Positions 43,904 through 50,387 of a stretch of DNA of 64,000 nucleotides are shown piece by piece. Numbering within the stretch: the stretch's first letter is position 1; each line of letters starts with the position of its first letter. The stretch lies in the NCBI RefSeq assembly GCF_000379725.1, contig NZ_KB903631.1, forward strand, positions 1-64,000, in the 5' to 3' direction. Position numbers and translations under genes: made by a program. The notes under the pieces are model-generated. The model did not search any database. It was not told the origin of the DNA and saw nothing but the letters and a program-made list of their open reading frames with translations. This stretch comes from Cytophaga aurantiaca DSM 3654. Lineage in GTDB: Bacteria; Bacteroidota; Bacteroidia; Cytophagales; Cytophagaceae.

Positions 43904-44062
43904 TGATCCCGGTAGGGATCATATATATATAGTAAAGACCATATCCAAAATATGTATGCACAATCCTGAAGGGATTAAAATTAGAGAATGCTCCCTTCGG
44001 GAGCGCGCGTATGTGTTGATTGGTTATTTGTTGCTATAAAGATGTGACCCCTACCGGGGTCA
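43904..44062. repeat. REPIN-like palindromic element, copy 2
   Basis: Left REP TGATCCCGGTAGGGATCA and right REP TGACCCCTACCGGGGTCA are inverted relative to each other and extended by matching ATATATATAG / CTATAAAGATG. Inside are ATCCTGAAGGGAT and GCTCCCTTCGGGAGC hairpins. Copy 3 lies exactly 1380 bp downstream as part of a longer duplication. Confidence 0.8.
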
Positions 44063-44091
44063 GTGCGTAGATAGAAAGCATTGCAATTTAC

Positions 44092-44185
44092 GCTAATCTA
44101 TTTTGTCCATTAAATCCGATAAATCCAAATCCAGACAAATGATGGACACCAGTTCCCGCTATCGCTAAGACTGCTGCCAGGTGGA
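44092..44185. repeat. family B repeat with lead-in module
   Basis: CTAATCTATTTTGTCCATTA, AATCCAAATCCAGACAAATG, then GACACCAGTTCCCGCTATCG and CTAAGACTGCTGCCAGGTGG. It belongs to the roughly 320-bp block duplicated at 45245-45566. Confidence 0.7.
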
Positions 44186-44203
44186 AACAGTGAATAGATA
44201 ATT

Positions 44204-44303
44204 GCCTTAACATCATACAGCACTTGGTTGTTGGTCGATGGCGCAACAACGAGTTGAGTGGAGGTTAGGTGAGAAAGTGGTGAACGCTAACATGGGTGAA
44301 AAC
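44204..44303. repeat. family C repeat, copy 1
   Basis: CCTTAACATCATACAGCACT lead-in, GTTGTTGGTCGATGGCGCAA with CAAC stem, AGGTTAGGTGAGAAAGTGGT and GAACGCTAACATGGGTG. It shares the whole layout with 47638-47739. Confidence 0.65.
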
Positions 44304-44307
44304 CCTC

Positions 44308-44958
44308 TTATTTATTTTCTATATAACCAGCAAAAAGTTGTAATTTTAAATTTTCTGAAATTTCAATTGTTTTAGAAACGGAATGATTACCATAACTTAT
44401 TTCTTCCATATTTTTTCTGCATATTCGTCCAACAATATTGAAAACGCCTGTTTTTAGACCTGCACCGTCAACTATTATATCATCTTTTCTTTTTTGATAA
44501 TTTACTATTCGATTTTTGTAAGATATTTTAATTTGACCATCATTTACTGGAACACCTAATGAAGCGAAACTATAGGATTCTATTTCAAACAAGGGTTGAT
44601 GTTTAAACATAGGGACACCGTGAGATAGAAATTTAAATACATCATACAATAGAGTATTATTATTCATATCATCAGTTAATTGTTTTCTTTTAAGGATTCT
44701 TTTAATATTTATTCTATCAGTATAAATATTAATATATTGCTCATCAAAATCATACAGTATATGATATGTATGGTGGAAATCGCCACTTTCGGGATAAGTG
44801 AAATGATATTCAATTTTTAACTTTGGATCAATGTTCAAAAACTGATCTAAATAATCTCCTCCAACTCTTCCTATTAGCATTGTCTCTTTTTTACTTTTTT
44901 TAACATTAATCCAGTAAATGTTTTCGTAATGATCTTTATTTTTTAGAATGACTCTCAT
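44308..44958 (-). CDS. hypothetical protein, cytoplasmic
   Basis: 216 residues, no signal peptide, basic and strand-rich (ENIYWINVKKSKKETMLIGR, YHILYDFDEQYINIYTD, GQIKISYKNRIVNYQKRK). No family recognised. AT-rich codon use and isolation between repeat clusters are consistent with an acquired gene. Confidence 0.6.
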   Translation of the reverse strand: MRVILKNKDHYENIYWINVKKSKKETMLIGRVGGDYLDQFLNIDPKLKIEYHFTYPESGDFHHTYHILYDFDEQYINIYTDRINIKRILKRKQLTDDMNNNTLLYDVFKFLSHGVPMFKHQPLFEIESYSFASLGVPVNDGQIKISYKNRIVNYQKRKDDIIVDGAGLKTGVFNIVGRICRKNMEEISYGNHSVSKTIEISENLKLQLFAGYIENK

Positions 44959-45120
44959 AATAACAATTCAAACGTTTATCTAATATATGAGTTTTTTATA
45001 ATATTAAATTTTAGCTGGCAGTACATAATTATTTCCGCCTGTTCTTTTTCTTTTATCTCTTCGGCTCGATGGTGCAGTATGGTGTTAAGTTTTTCAATTG
45101 AGAATGCGTCTGTTAGGATA

Positions 45121-45201
45121 GCGTACTGGGCTGTCGGCCGTTGGCACAACAGCAGGTTGAGCGGTGGTTAGGTGAGAAGTGGTGAGCGCCAACATGGGTA
45201 A
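45121..45201. repeat. family C repeat, copy 2
   Basis: CTGTCGGCCGTTGGCACAAC, AGCAGGTTGAGCGGTGGTTA, GGTGAGAAGTGGTGAGCGCC, AACATGGGT. No gene is visible in 44959-45567; the stretch consists mainly of this repeat, REPIN copy 3 and a family B copy. Confidence 0.65.
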
Positions 45202-45283
45202 AAAAATATTTTTTTTGTGGAGCAATTATTAGGCGAATTTTTTAAACATTTGTTAATCTACCTCCAATCTCATAAAGTAGTAA

Positions 45284-45442
45284 TGATCCCGGTAGGGATC
45301 ACATATATATAGTAAAGACCATATCCAAAATATGTACGCACAATCCCGAAGGGATTAAAATTAGAGAATGCTCCCTTCGGGAGCGCGCGTATGTATTGTT
45401 TATTATTTTTTTACTATAAAGATGTGACCCCTACTGGGGTCA
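45284..45442. repeat. REPIN-like palindromic element, copy 3
   Basis: Left REP TGATCCCGGTAGGGATCA, internal ATCCCGAAGGGAT and GCTCCCTTCGGGAGC hairpins, right REP TGACCCCTACTGGGGTCA. Same register as copy 2 at an offset of 1380 bp. Confidence 0.8.
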
Positions 45443-45471
45443 GTGGGGAGATGGAAAGGATTGCAATTTAC

Positions 45472-45566
45472 GACAATCCATTTTGTCCATAAATCCGAAA
45501 AATCCAAATTCAGACAAATGGTGGGACACCAGTCCCAGCTATCGCTCAGACTGTCGACACGTGGGT
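45472..45566. repeat. family B repeat with lead-in module
   Basis: GACAATCCATTTTGTCCATA, AATCCAAATTCAGACAAATG, GGACACCAGTCCCAGCTATC, GCTCAGACTGTCGACACGTG. It abuts the stop codon of the minus-strand gene at 45568. Confidence 0.7.
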
Positions 45567-45567
45567 T

Positions 45568-46302
45568 TTACTCTTCTTCATAATAAGGTTCTGAACGAAC
45601 AAATTTATTCCCTTCTAGATCAAAACGAATTATATCACCCTTTATCCATTTAATATCTTTCATGTTACCAAAGTTGTCAAAAAGTATGTACTCTGCAATA
45701 CCATTTTCAATATCTACAAGGCGACAGAAATAACTTGAGTGGCTCTTGTATTTTGTGATTATAGAATCGGGTGTATTGGATGCAAAAAAATCTTTGGTAT
45801 CGATGGTAAATTTCTTTAATGTACTTTTACTTGAATCACGCAGAAGTGCTTCTGTTGAAAGTGTGTAATCGTATATTTCAAATTCATATTGTGTTGTAAA
45901 GGCATTTGTTCCCCCATAATTAGAATAGAGAACTTTACATCCTTTTTTTGTTTGAACTAATTTATATTCAGATATCGAAGATGAACTATTTCCGACTTCA
46001 TAGTAATCTTCTATGCGTATCGTATTATTCACCGAATCAATATACATTTTGCAAACCCAAATTTCTTCCTCGTCGTTATTGGGGCCATAATACTCACCAT
46101 TATTGATTAAACAGTTTTTGGCAGAATCTGAAAAGTGTCCGATTTGTTTAAAGATAGACACAATCTTGCCTTTGGGAAGTTCAGAGGATGGCTGATTTTG
46201 TAGATTGCTATTTGGATTCGCAGCCGAAAAAATAATGATTGCAAAAATGAATGCTATATATCTTTTAGCTTTATCTCTAAATAAATTCTTTATATATGTC
46301 AT
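45568..46302 (-). CDS. secreted or membrane-anchored protein of unknown function
   Basis: 244 residues with an N-terminal hydrophobic segment (about 14-28, YIAFIFAIIIFSAANP). Beta-rich acidic body with YYEVGNSSSSISEYKLVQTK and a late FDNFGNMKDIKWIKGD strand pair. No known motif. Flanked on both sides by family B repeats. Confidence 0.6.
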   Translation of the reverse strand: MTYIKNLFRDKAKRYIAFIFAIIIFSAANPNSNLQNQPSSELPKGKIVSIFKQIGHFSDSAKNCLINNGEYYGPNNDEEEIWVCKMYIDSVNNTIRIEDYYEVGNSSSSISEYKLVQTKKGCKVLYSNYGGTNAFTTQYEFEIYDYTLSTEALLRDSSKSTLKKFTIDTKDFFASNTPDSIITKYKSHSSYFCRLVDIENGIAEYILFDNFGNMKDIKWIKGDIIRFDLEGNKFVRSEPYYEEE

Positions 46303-46357
46303 GAAGTGTACGATGTTGATTTAATGTAGCTGATTACTGTCCATAATTACGAATATA

Positions 46358-46449
46358 CGACAATCCATTTTGTCCATTAATCCAACGAATCCTGATTCAG
46401 ACAAATAGTGGACACCAGTCCCCGTTATCGCTAAGACTGGCCAGGCGAG
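46358..46449. repeat. family B repeat with lead-in module
   Basis: CGACAATCCATTTTGTCCAT, AATCCTGATTCAGACAAATA, GGACACCAGTCCCCGTTATC, GCTAAGACTGGCCAGG. It abuts the stop codon of the gene at 46453. Confidence 0.7.
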
Positions 46450-46452
46450 GAT

Positions 46453-47025
46453 TTATTTTTGTATTTTCTTTCTTATTCTTGCTTCTATATCTAGGCCATC
46501 CTGTGCAGTAAAATCGCTGTAGCCAAGGAATAATTCTAAAGGGTATGCTTGGTTCTTATCGGTATTTGTAAATACTTTATGTAGGTTGATCAATTCATTA
46601 TCAAGAACAAAATAGACATAATCGTTTCTTGTATCACTTATCATATTGTGCCATGTTTCTTCACCATCTTTTGTGAGATCAAAAGTGATTATCCGAGCGG
46701 TGTCAATACCATCTATAAATAGTTCAGATTGAATATCATGGATGTCTGCAAATGAAATAAAAGATTTTTGAGGAAGGTTTAAGATTTGATGACCGTAGAA
46801 ATTTATATTAACTCCCATATTTGTATGATCAATCGTATGCCAGCCATCTTCTAGAGTAGTATCTGTATCGCTCGATTCTGTTTTTGTTGTTTCAATAACC
46901 TTTACGATGGTGTCTTTTTGAATGCTGTCTGTTGCTACATGAGTTGCAGTATCTGTTTGGTCTGCTGTGTTGCAGCCCGAAAAATAAAAGCCTGTAACAA
47001 TCAATAAAAGATATATTTTGCTCAT
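46453..47025 (-). CDS. lipoprotein of unknown function
   Basis: 190 residues from ATG 47025, chosen because it starts a lipoprotein signal (MSKIYLLLIVTGFYFSGC); the open frame runs upstream to 47106 into repeat DNA. After the lipid-modified Cys comes a Thr/Asp-rich linker (TADQTDTATHVATDSIQKDT), then a mixed globular domain (FDLTKDGEETWHNMISDTRN, LELFLGYSDFTAQDGLDIEA). No family recognised. Confidence 0.65.
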   Translation of the reverse strand: MSKIYLLLIVTGFYFSGCNTADQTDTATHVATDSIQKDTIVKVIETTKTESSDTDTTLEDGWHTIDHTNMGVNINFYGHQILNLPQKSFISFADIHDIQSELFIDGIDTARIITFDLTKDGEETWHNMISDTRNDYVYFVLDNELINLHKVFTNTDKNQAYPLELFLGYSDFTAQDGLDIEARIRKKIQK

Positions 47026-47100
47026 GAGAAAAGAATTAGTTGAATTGGCGACAAGATACTTTTTGTGTTTTATACTTCCAAGAAAGATGGTATAAAGAAA

Positions 47101-47200
47101 CGACAAACCATTTTGTCCATTAATCCGACGAATCCAATTCGCCGCGGCGAACAGACAAATGGTGGGTACCAGTCTCCGCTAACGTTTAGACTGAAGTTAG
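47101..47200. repeat. family B repeat with CGCCGCGGCG insert
   Basis: CCATTTTGTCCATTAATCCG, then AATTCGCCGCGGCGAACAGA, then GGTACCAGTCTCCGCTAACG and TTTAGACTG. The palindromic insert TTCGCCGCGGCGAA is shared only with the copy at 50118. Confidence 0.65.
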
Positions 47201-47246
47201 GTTATATTGTAATAAGAAAGAGTTTGATTAACATTTAGTAACTCAC

Positions 47247-47275
47247 AAAAAAGCCTTCTGAGGTAGAAGGCTTGT
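47247..47275 (-). terminator. terminator after minus-strand small ORF
   Basis: AAAAAGCCTTCTGAGGTAGA followed by AGGCTTG. Read on the minus strand the stem ends in a T-run, directly after the stop of the 64-residue ORF. Confidence 0.7.
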
Positions 47276-47278
47276 AAT

Positions 47279-47473
47279 TTATTTTTCTTTCGATAAACGA
47301 ATTGCTGCTTCTAATTCATTTCTAAAAATATCAGCATCTCGTTTTGTTCGGATAGCTTTAGATAAACTATCATTATTAGAATTAACATTGAGATTTACAG
47401 AAGGAATGTTTGAACTGTTTTTTTCAGACATTTCAATCAAAGAATCAATTTTATTTTGAACCGCTGATTTCAT
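47279..47473 (-). CDS. small hypothetical protein
   Basis: 64 residues, hydrophilic: a helix (KSAVQNKIDSLIEMSEKN), an Asn/Ser-rich middle and a second helix (RNELEAAIRLSKEK). No family recognised. The clean terminator at its 3' end supports it being a real gene. Confidence 0.5.
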   Translation of the reverse strand: MKSAVQNKIDSLIEMSEKNSSNIPSVNLNVNSNNDSLSKAIRTKRDADIFRNELEAAIRLSKEK

Positions 47474-47637
47474 ACTATTAATTTACGCAAATAAAACTTA
47501 AATAATGCATTCTCTGGCGGATCCTAGTGACTTTGTTATAGAATGCGACAGGTAAGGTGTTTTCTATCCTTACCTCTGGCCAACAATCCACTGCCCTATG
47601 ATGTTACATTTGTTTGTATCTGCAGCACTGAATTGAT

Positions 47638-47739
47638 GATTGTCTTAACATCATACAGCTCTTGGCTGTCGGCTGTTGGCGCAACAGCGGGTTGTGTGGT
47701 GGTTAGGTGAGAAGTGGTGAACGCCAACAAAGGATGAGG
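47638..47739. repeat. family C repeat, copy 3
   Basis: GATTGTCTTAACATCATACA lead-in, GGCTGTTGGCGCAACAGC hairpin, GGTGGTTAGGTGAGAAGTGG, TGAACGCCAACAAAGG. This is the best-paired copy. It accounts for most of the gene-free stretch 47474-47805. Confidence 0.65.
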
Positions 47740-47805
47740 CAAATTGACACATTGAATTTTTTACACTATATTTAGTAGCACTAATATTTTAAAATAATTA
47801 CAGCT

Positions 47806-49158
47806 ATGAAAAAAATATTTTTAATACTTCTTTATTCGTGTGCAGCAAGTAATTTGCTTGCGCAAACATGGGCTGAATTAGGTGCAGGAAATAATGCGTT
47901 AAAAGCGAATAATACAATAACCTCGATCGTGATTGACAAATCAGATAACGTATATGCTGCTGGATCATTCACAAATGCAGCCGGCTATTACATTGTCTCA
48001 AAATGGAATGGTGTAAGTTGGAATGAGCTGGGTAATATGGCGAATAATATAAATAAAGGCAATACGATTCCAACTCAGATGAATTGTTTGGCTATTGATA
48101 GCATAGATAATGTGTATGTAACATACGCGGGTTCGGCTACTCCTAAAATGTTCATGAAATGGAATGGAACTAGTTGGACGGTTATTGCTCCTTCAACTGC
48201 TGCGGGCGTTTTAGGTCCCTTGGCGGTTGATAAAAGCCAAGACATATTTGCTAATATGTTTATTGAAGATTTTGATGCGAATGTGAGTTTTTATGTTGTT
48301 GCTGAATATCCAGGGTGGTCAGTACCTGGTGCTACTGTTTTATCTGGATATGGTGCTAATTCACAAAATGTTTCTTTTTATAGGCTTCCAAGTGCAATAA
48401 CAATTGATCCATTAGGTAATGTGTATGTTGCTAAATCAAGTGTTGTTAAATGGGATAGGACAGTTTGGAGCACATTAGGAAACGGGCAAGAAAATTTAGA
48501 TCTTATTCAAGATCTAGCAGCCGATCAAGCAGGTAATATATACGCTGCATCCAATTCTTCATCAAAAAACTATGTTGCAGTATGGGATGGAACTTCCTGG
48601 GCTGAATTAGGGATGGGCATCAATGCATTGAAAGCTAATGGGGATATATGGACCTTGTCTGTAGATAAATTTGGCAATGTATATGCAGCCGGGGATTTTA
48701 CAAATGCAGATGGCTTAAGGTATGTTGCAAAATGGGACGGCAGCAGTTGGACTGAACTTGGAGCAGGTACAGGCGCACTAGCTGCTAATGGTATTATATA
48801 CGATGTTACTACCGATGGTGTCGGCAATGTATATGCAGCAGGAGATTTTACAAATGCACACGGGAAAAAATATGTTGCCAAATGGAGCGCTGATGAAACA
48901 TTGGGTATTCGAAGCAGAGCATCTGCTCAGGTTGAGCAATTTTATCCGAATCCTTCAAATGGCTTTTCGTGCATAAAGGTTATAGAAGATGTAGAGCTTA
49001 CCGTATACTCATCACTTGGCGAACCGCTTAAGACAATGTACATCCATTCCGGCAGTTCTTCGATTGATTTGAGTTTCTTAACAGAAGGATTGTACATGTT
49101 GGTATGCAGAGGTAAAACAGATACAAATTACACTCCGATAAAATTTATTAAAGAGTAA
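47806..49158 (+). CDS. T9SS-exported beta-propeller-like repeat protein
   Basis: 450 residues with signal peptide MKKIFLILLYSCAASNLLAQ. Repeats of 50-60 residues (about 20-370) with the motif NVYAAGDFTNADGLRYVAKW, then DGSSWTELGAG, resemble SBBP/NHL-type beta-propeller blades. The last two repeats are nearly identical. A T9SS sorting domain (FYPNPSNG to PIKFIKE) follows. Probably surface-exposed and binding-type; no catalytic residues are visible. Confidence 0.82.
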   Translation: MKKIFLILLYSCAASNLLAQTWAELGAGNNALKANNTITSIVIDKSDNVYAAGSFTNAAGYYIVSKWNGVSWNELGNMANNINKGNTIPTQMNCLAIDSIDNVYVTYAGSATPKMFMKWNGTSWTVIAPSTAAGVLGPLAVDKSQDIFANMFIEDFDANVSFYVVAEYPGWSVPGATVLSGYGANSQNVSFYRLPSAITIDPLGNVYVAKSSVVKWDRTVWSTLGNGQENLDLIQDLAADQAGNIYAASNSSSKNYVAVWDGTSWAELGMGINALKANGDIWTLSVDKFGNVYAAGDFTNADGLRYVAKWDGSSWTELGAGTGALAANGIIYDVTTDGVGNVYAAGDFTNAHGKKYVAKWSADETLGIRSRASAQVEQFYPNPSNGFSCIKVIEDVELTVYSSLGEPLKTMYIHSGSSSIDLSFLTEGLYMLVCRGKTDTNYTPIKFIKE

Positions 49159-49177
49159 GTTAATCTATCTTCTCTGA

Positions 49178-49208
49178 CATAATCTCGGCTGTACTCAGTG
49201 CTAGGTGG
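49178..49208. repeat. family B fragment after T9SS cargo gene
   Basis: TGACATAATCTCGGCTGTAC followed by TCAGTGCTAGGTGG, a degenerate family B end 20 bp beyond a stop codon. Confidence 0.4.
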
Positions 49209-49225
49209 ATTTATTTATTGTATAG

Positions 49226-49296
49226 TGATCCAGGTAGGCGTCACATATTTATAGTAAGAAATCCATCTAAAATTTCTACACACAGTCCCTAAGGGA
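49226..49296. repeat. half REPIN element beside the transposase
   Basis: TGATCCAGGTAGGCGTCA followed by CATATTTATAGTAAGAA and CACACAGTCCCTAAGGGATC. This equals the left half of the complete elements and ends exactly at the 3' end of the transposase gene. Confidence 0.65.
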
Positions 49297-49758
49297 TCAT
49301 TCAATCCATTCAAACAGATTTATTGGATTACATTCAATCTCAAATTTTCGAATTAATTCCAGATACTCTTCTTTGAACGTTTTTTTCTTATGATGCTCCT
49401 TTTGATTCATGATGTAAGCGATTACCTGATCCAGACTAGAATGGCTATACGAAAAAGCACCATAACCTTCTTGCCATTTAAAATCGTAAGGAGAGAAATT
49501 TTTATCCTTTATAAATGTTGAAGAAGCTTTTTTTAATTCTCTGATTAAATCAGACAGGCAGCATGTAGGTTTCATTCCAATTAAAATATGTATATGATCA
49601 GGCATGCCGTTTATTGCGAGGAGTTTTTGTCCGTTATTTTGCCCGAATCCTGTTATGTATTTATGCAGTTCATTTTCCCATGAAAAATGAATAAGACTAT
49701 TTCTTGCTTTAACTGCAAAAACAATCTGAATGTAAATTTGTGAAAAAGTATCCGGCAT
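49297..49758 (-). CDS. IS200/Y1-type transposase, RAYT-like
   Basis: 153 residues of the Transposase_17 (Y1_Tnp) family. HUH motif HIHIL with His55 and His57; catalytic tyrosine Tyr115 in VIAYIMNQKEHH. The first strand QIYIQIVFAVKARN is typical of the family. These enzymes cut and rejoin single-stranded DNA at hairpins through a 5'-phosphotyrosine. No IS605 TnpB partner is present. The gene is single-copy in the window and is flanked by REP-type hairpins (half element at its 3' side, complete element 175 bp off its 5' side). This is the setting of a REP-associated tyrosine transposase rather than an IS. Confidence 0.9.
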   Translation of the reverse strand: MPDTFSQIYIQIVFAVKARNSLIHFSWENELHKYITGFGQNNGQKLLAINGMPDHIHILIGMKPTCCLSDLIRELKKASSTFIKDKNFSPYDFKWQEGYGAFSYSHSSLDQVIAYIMNQKEHHKKKTFKEEYLELIRKFEIECNPINLFEWIE

Positions 49759-49932
49759 ACGATGTTAAAAATGAGTCTGAAAAATATATGAGATGTGAAA
49801 GGTAAAATATTTTTTGTACAGACACCAGTAAGCCTACATTTGTTAATGGTTACATTTATTTTTGTTGAGTATATAAAATCGTGTGTTTATAATTGAATTT
49901 CATTAATTGCCTCTATTCTTATAATGTGGTCA

Positions 49933-50090
49933 TGACCCCGGTAGGGGTCACATATTTATAGAAAGAAACAATTCCTAAAATTTCCACGCACAATCCCGAA
50001 GGGATTATAATATGGAATGCTCCCTTCGGGAGCGCGCGTATGTATTGTTTGTTATTTGTTACTATAAAGATGTGACCCCTGCCGGGGTTA
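49933..50090. repeat. REPIN-like palindromic element, copy 4
   Basis: Left REP TGACCCCGGTAGGGGTCA with CATATTTATAG, internal ATCCCGAAGGGAT and GCTCCCTTCGGGAGC hairpins, right CTATAAAGATGTGACCCC plus TGCCGGGGTTA. It lies 175 bp upstream of the transposase start on the other side from the half element. Confidence 0.8.
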
Positions 50091-50117
50091 GTGCGGAGAG
50101 AGAAGCATTGTAATTAT

Positions 50118-50256
50118 AACAATCCATTTTGTCCATTAATCCTACAAATCCAATTCGCCGCGGCGAACAGACAAATGGTGGACACCAGTCCCCGCTGCGC
50201 TCATATTGGTCAGGTTATCAGGTGTGGAGTGGTGAGCGCCAATATCAGTGTAAATA
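50118..50256. repeat. family B repeat followed by family C end
   Basis: AACAATCCATTTTGTCCATT, AATTCGCCGCGGCGAACAGA, GGACACCAGTCCCCGCTGCG, then GGTGTGGAGTGGTGAGCGCC, AATATCAGTG. Apart from these repeats and REPIN copy 4, the gene-free stretch 49759-50387 shows nothing I can name. Confidence 0.6.
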
Positions 50257-50387
50257 AATCTGTCTATAGTCTTTTTATTATATGATTAATCTAATACATT
50301 GACAATGTTTATTATTTTTAATCGCAATGTGTGTTGAATTTCTATTTCTAATTTTCGGCCGTTTTATAGTTTAAATTGATTTTAATT

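Noticed and set aside
43904-45566. CRISPR array from repeated palindromes
   Set aside because: Copies are few, 160 bp long, widely spaced and lack regular spacers; no cas genes are present.
48570-48881. Minus-strand ORF of 103 residues
   Set aside because: Internally repetitive only because it is the shadow of the propeller repeats of the gene at 47806.
49297-49758. Complete IS200 insertion sequence
   Set aside because: No second copy, no IS605-type orfB, and flanking hairpins match genome-dispersed REP elements rather than unique IS ends.
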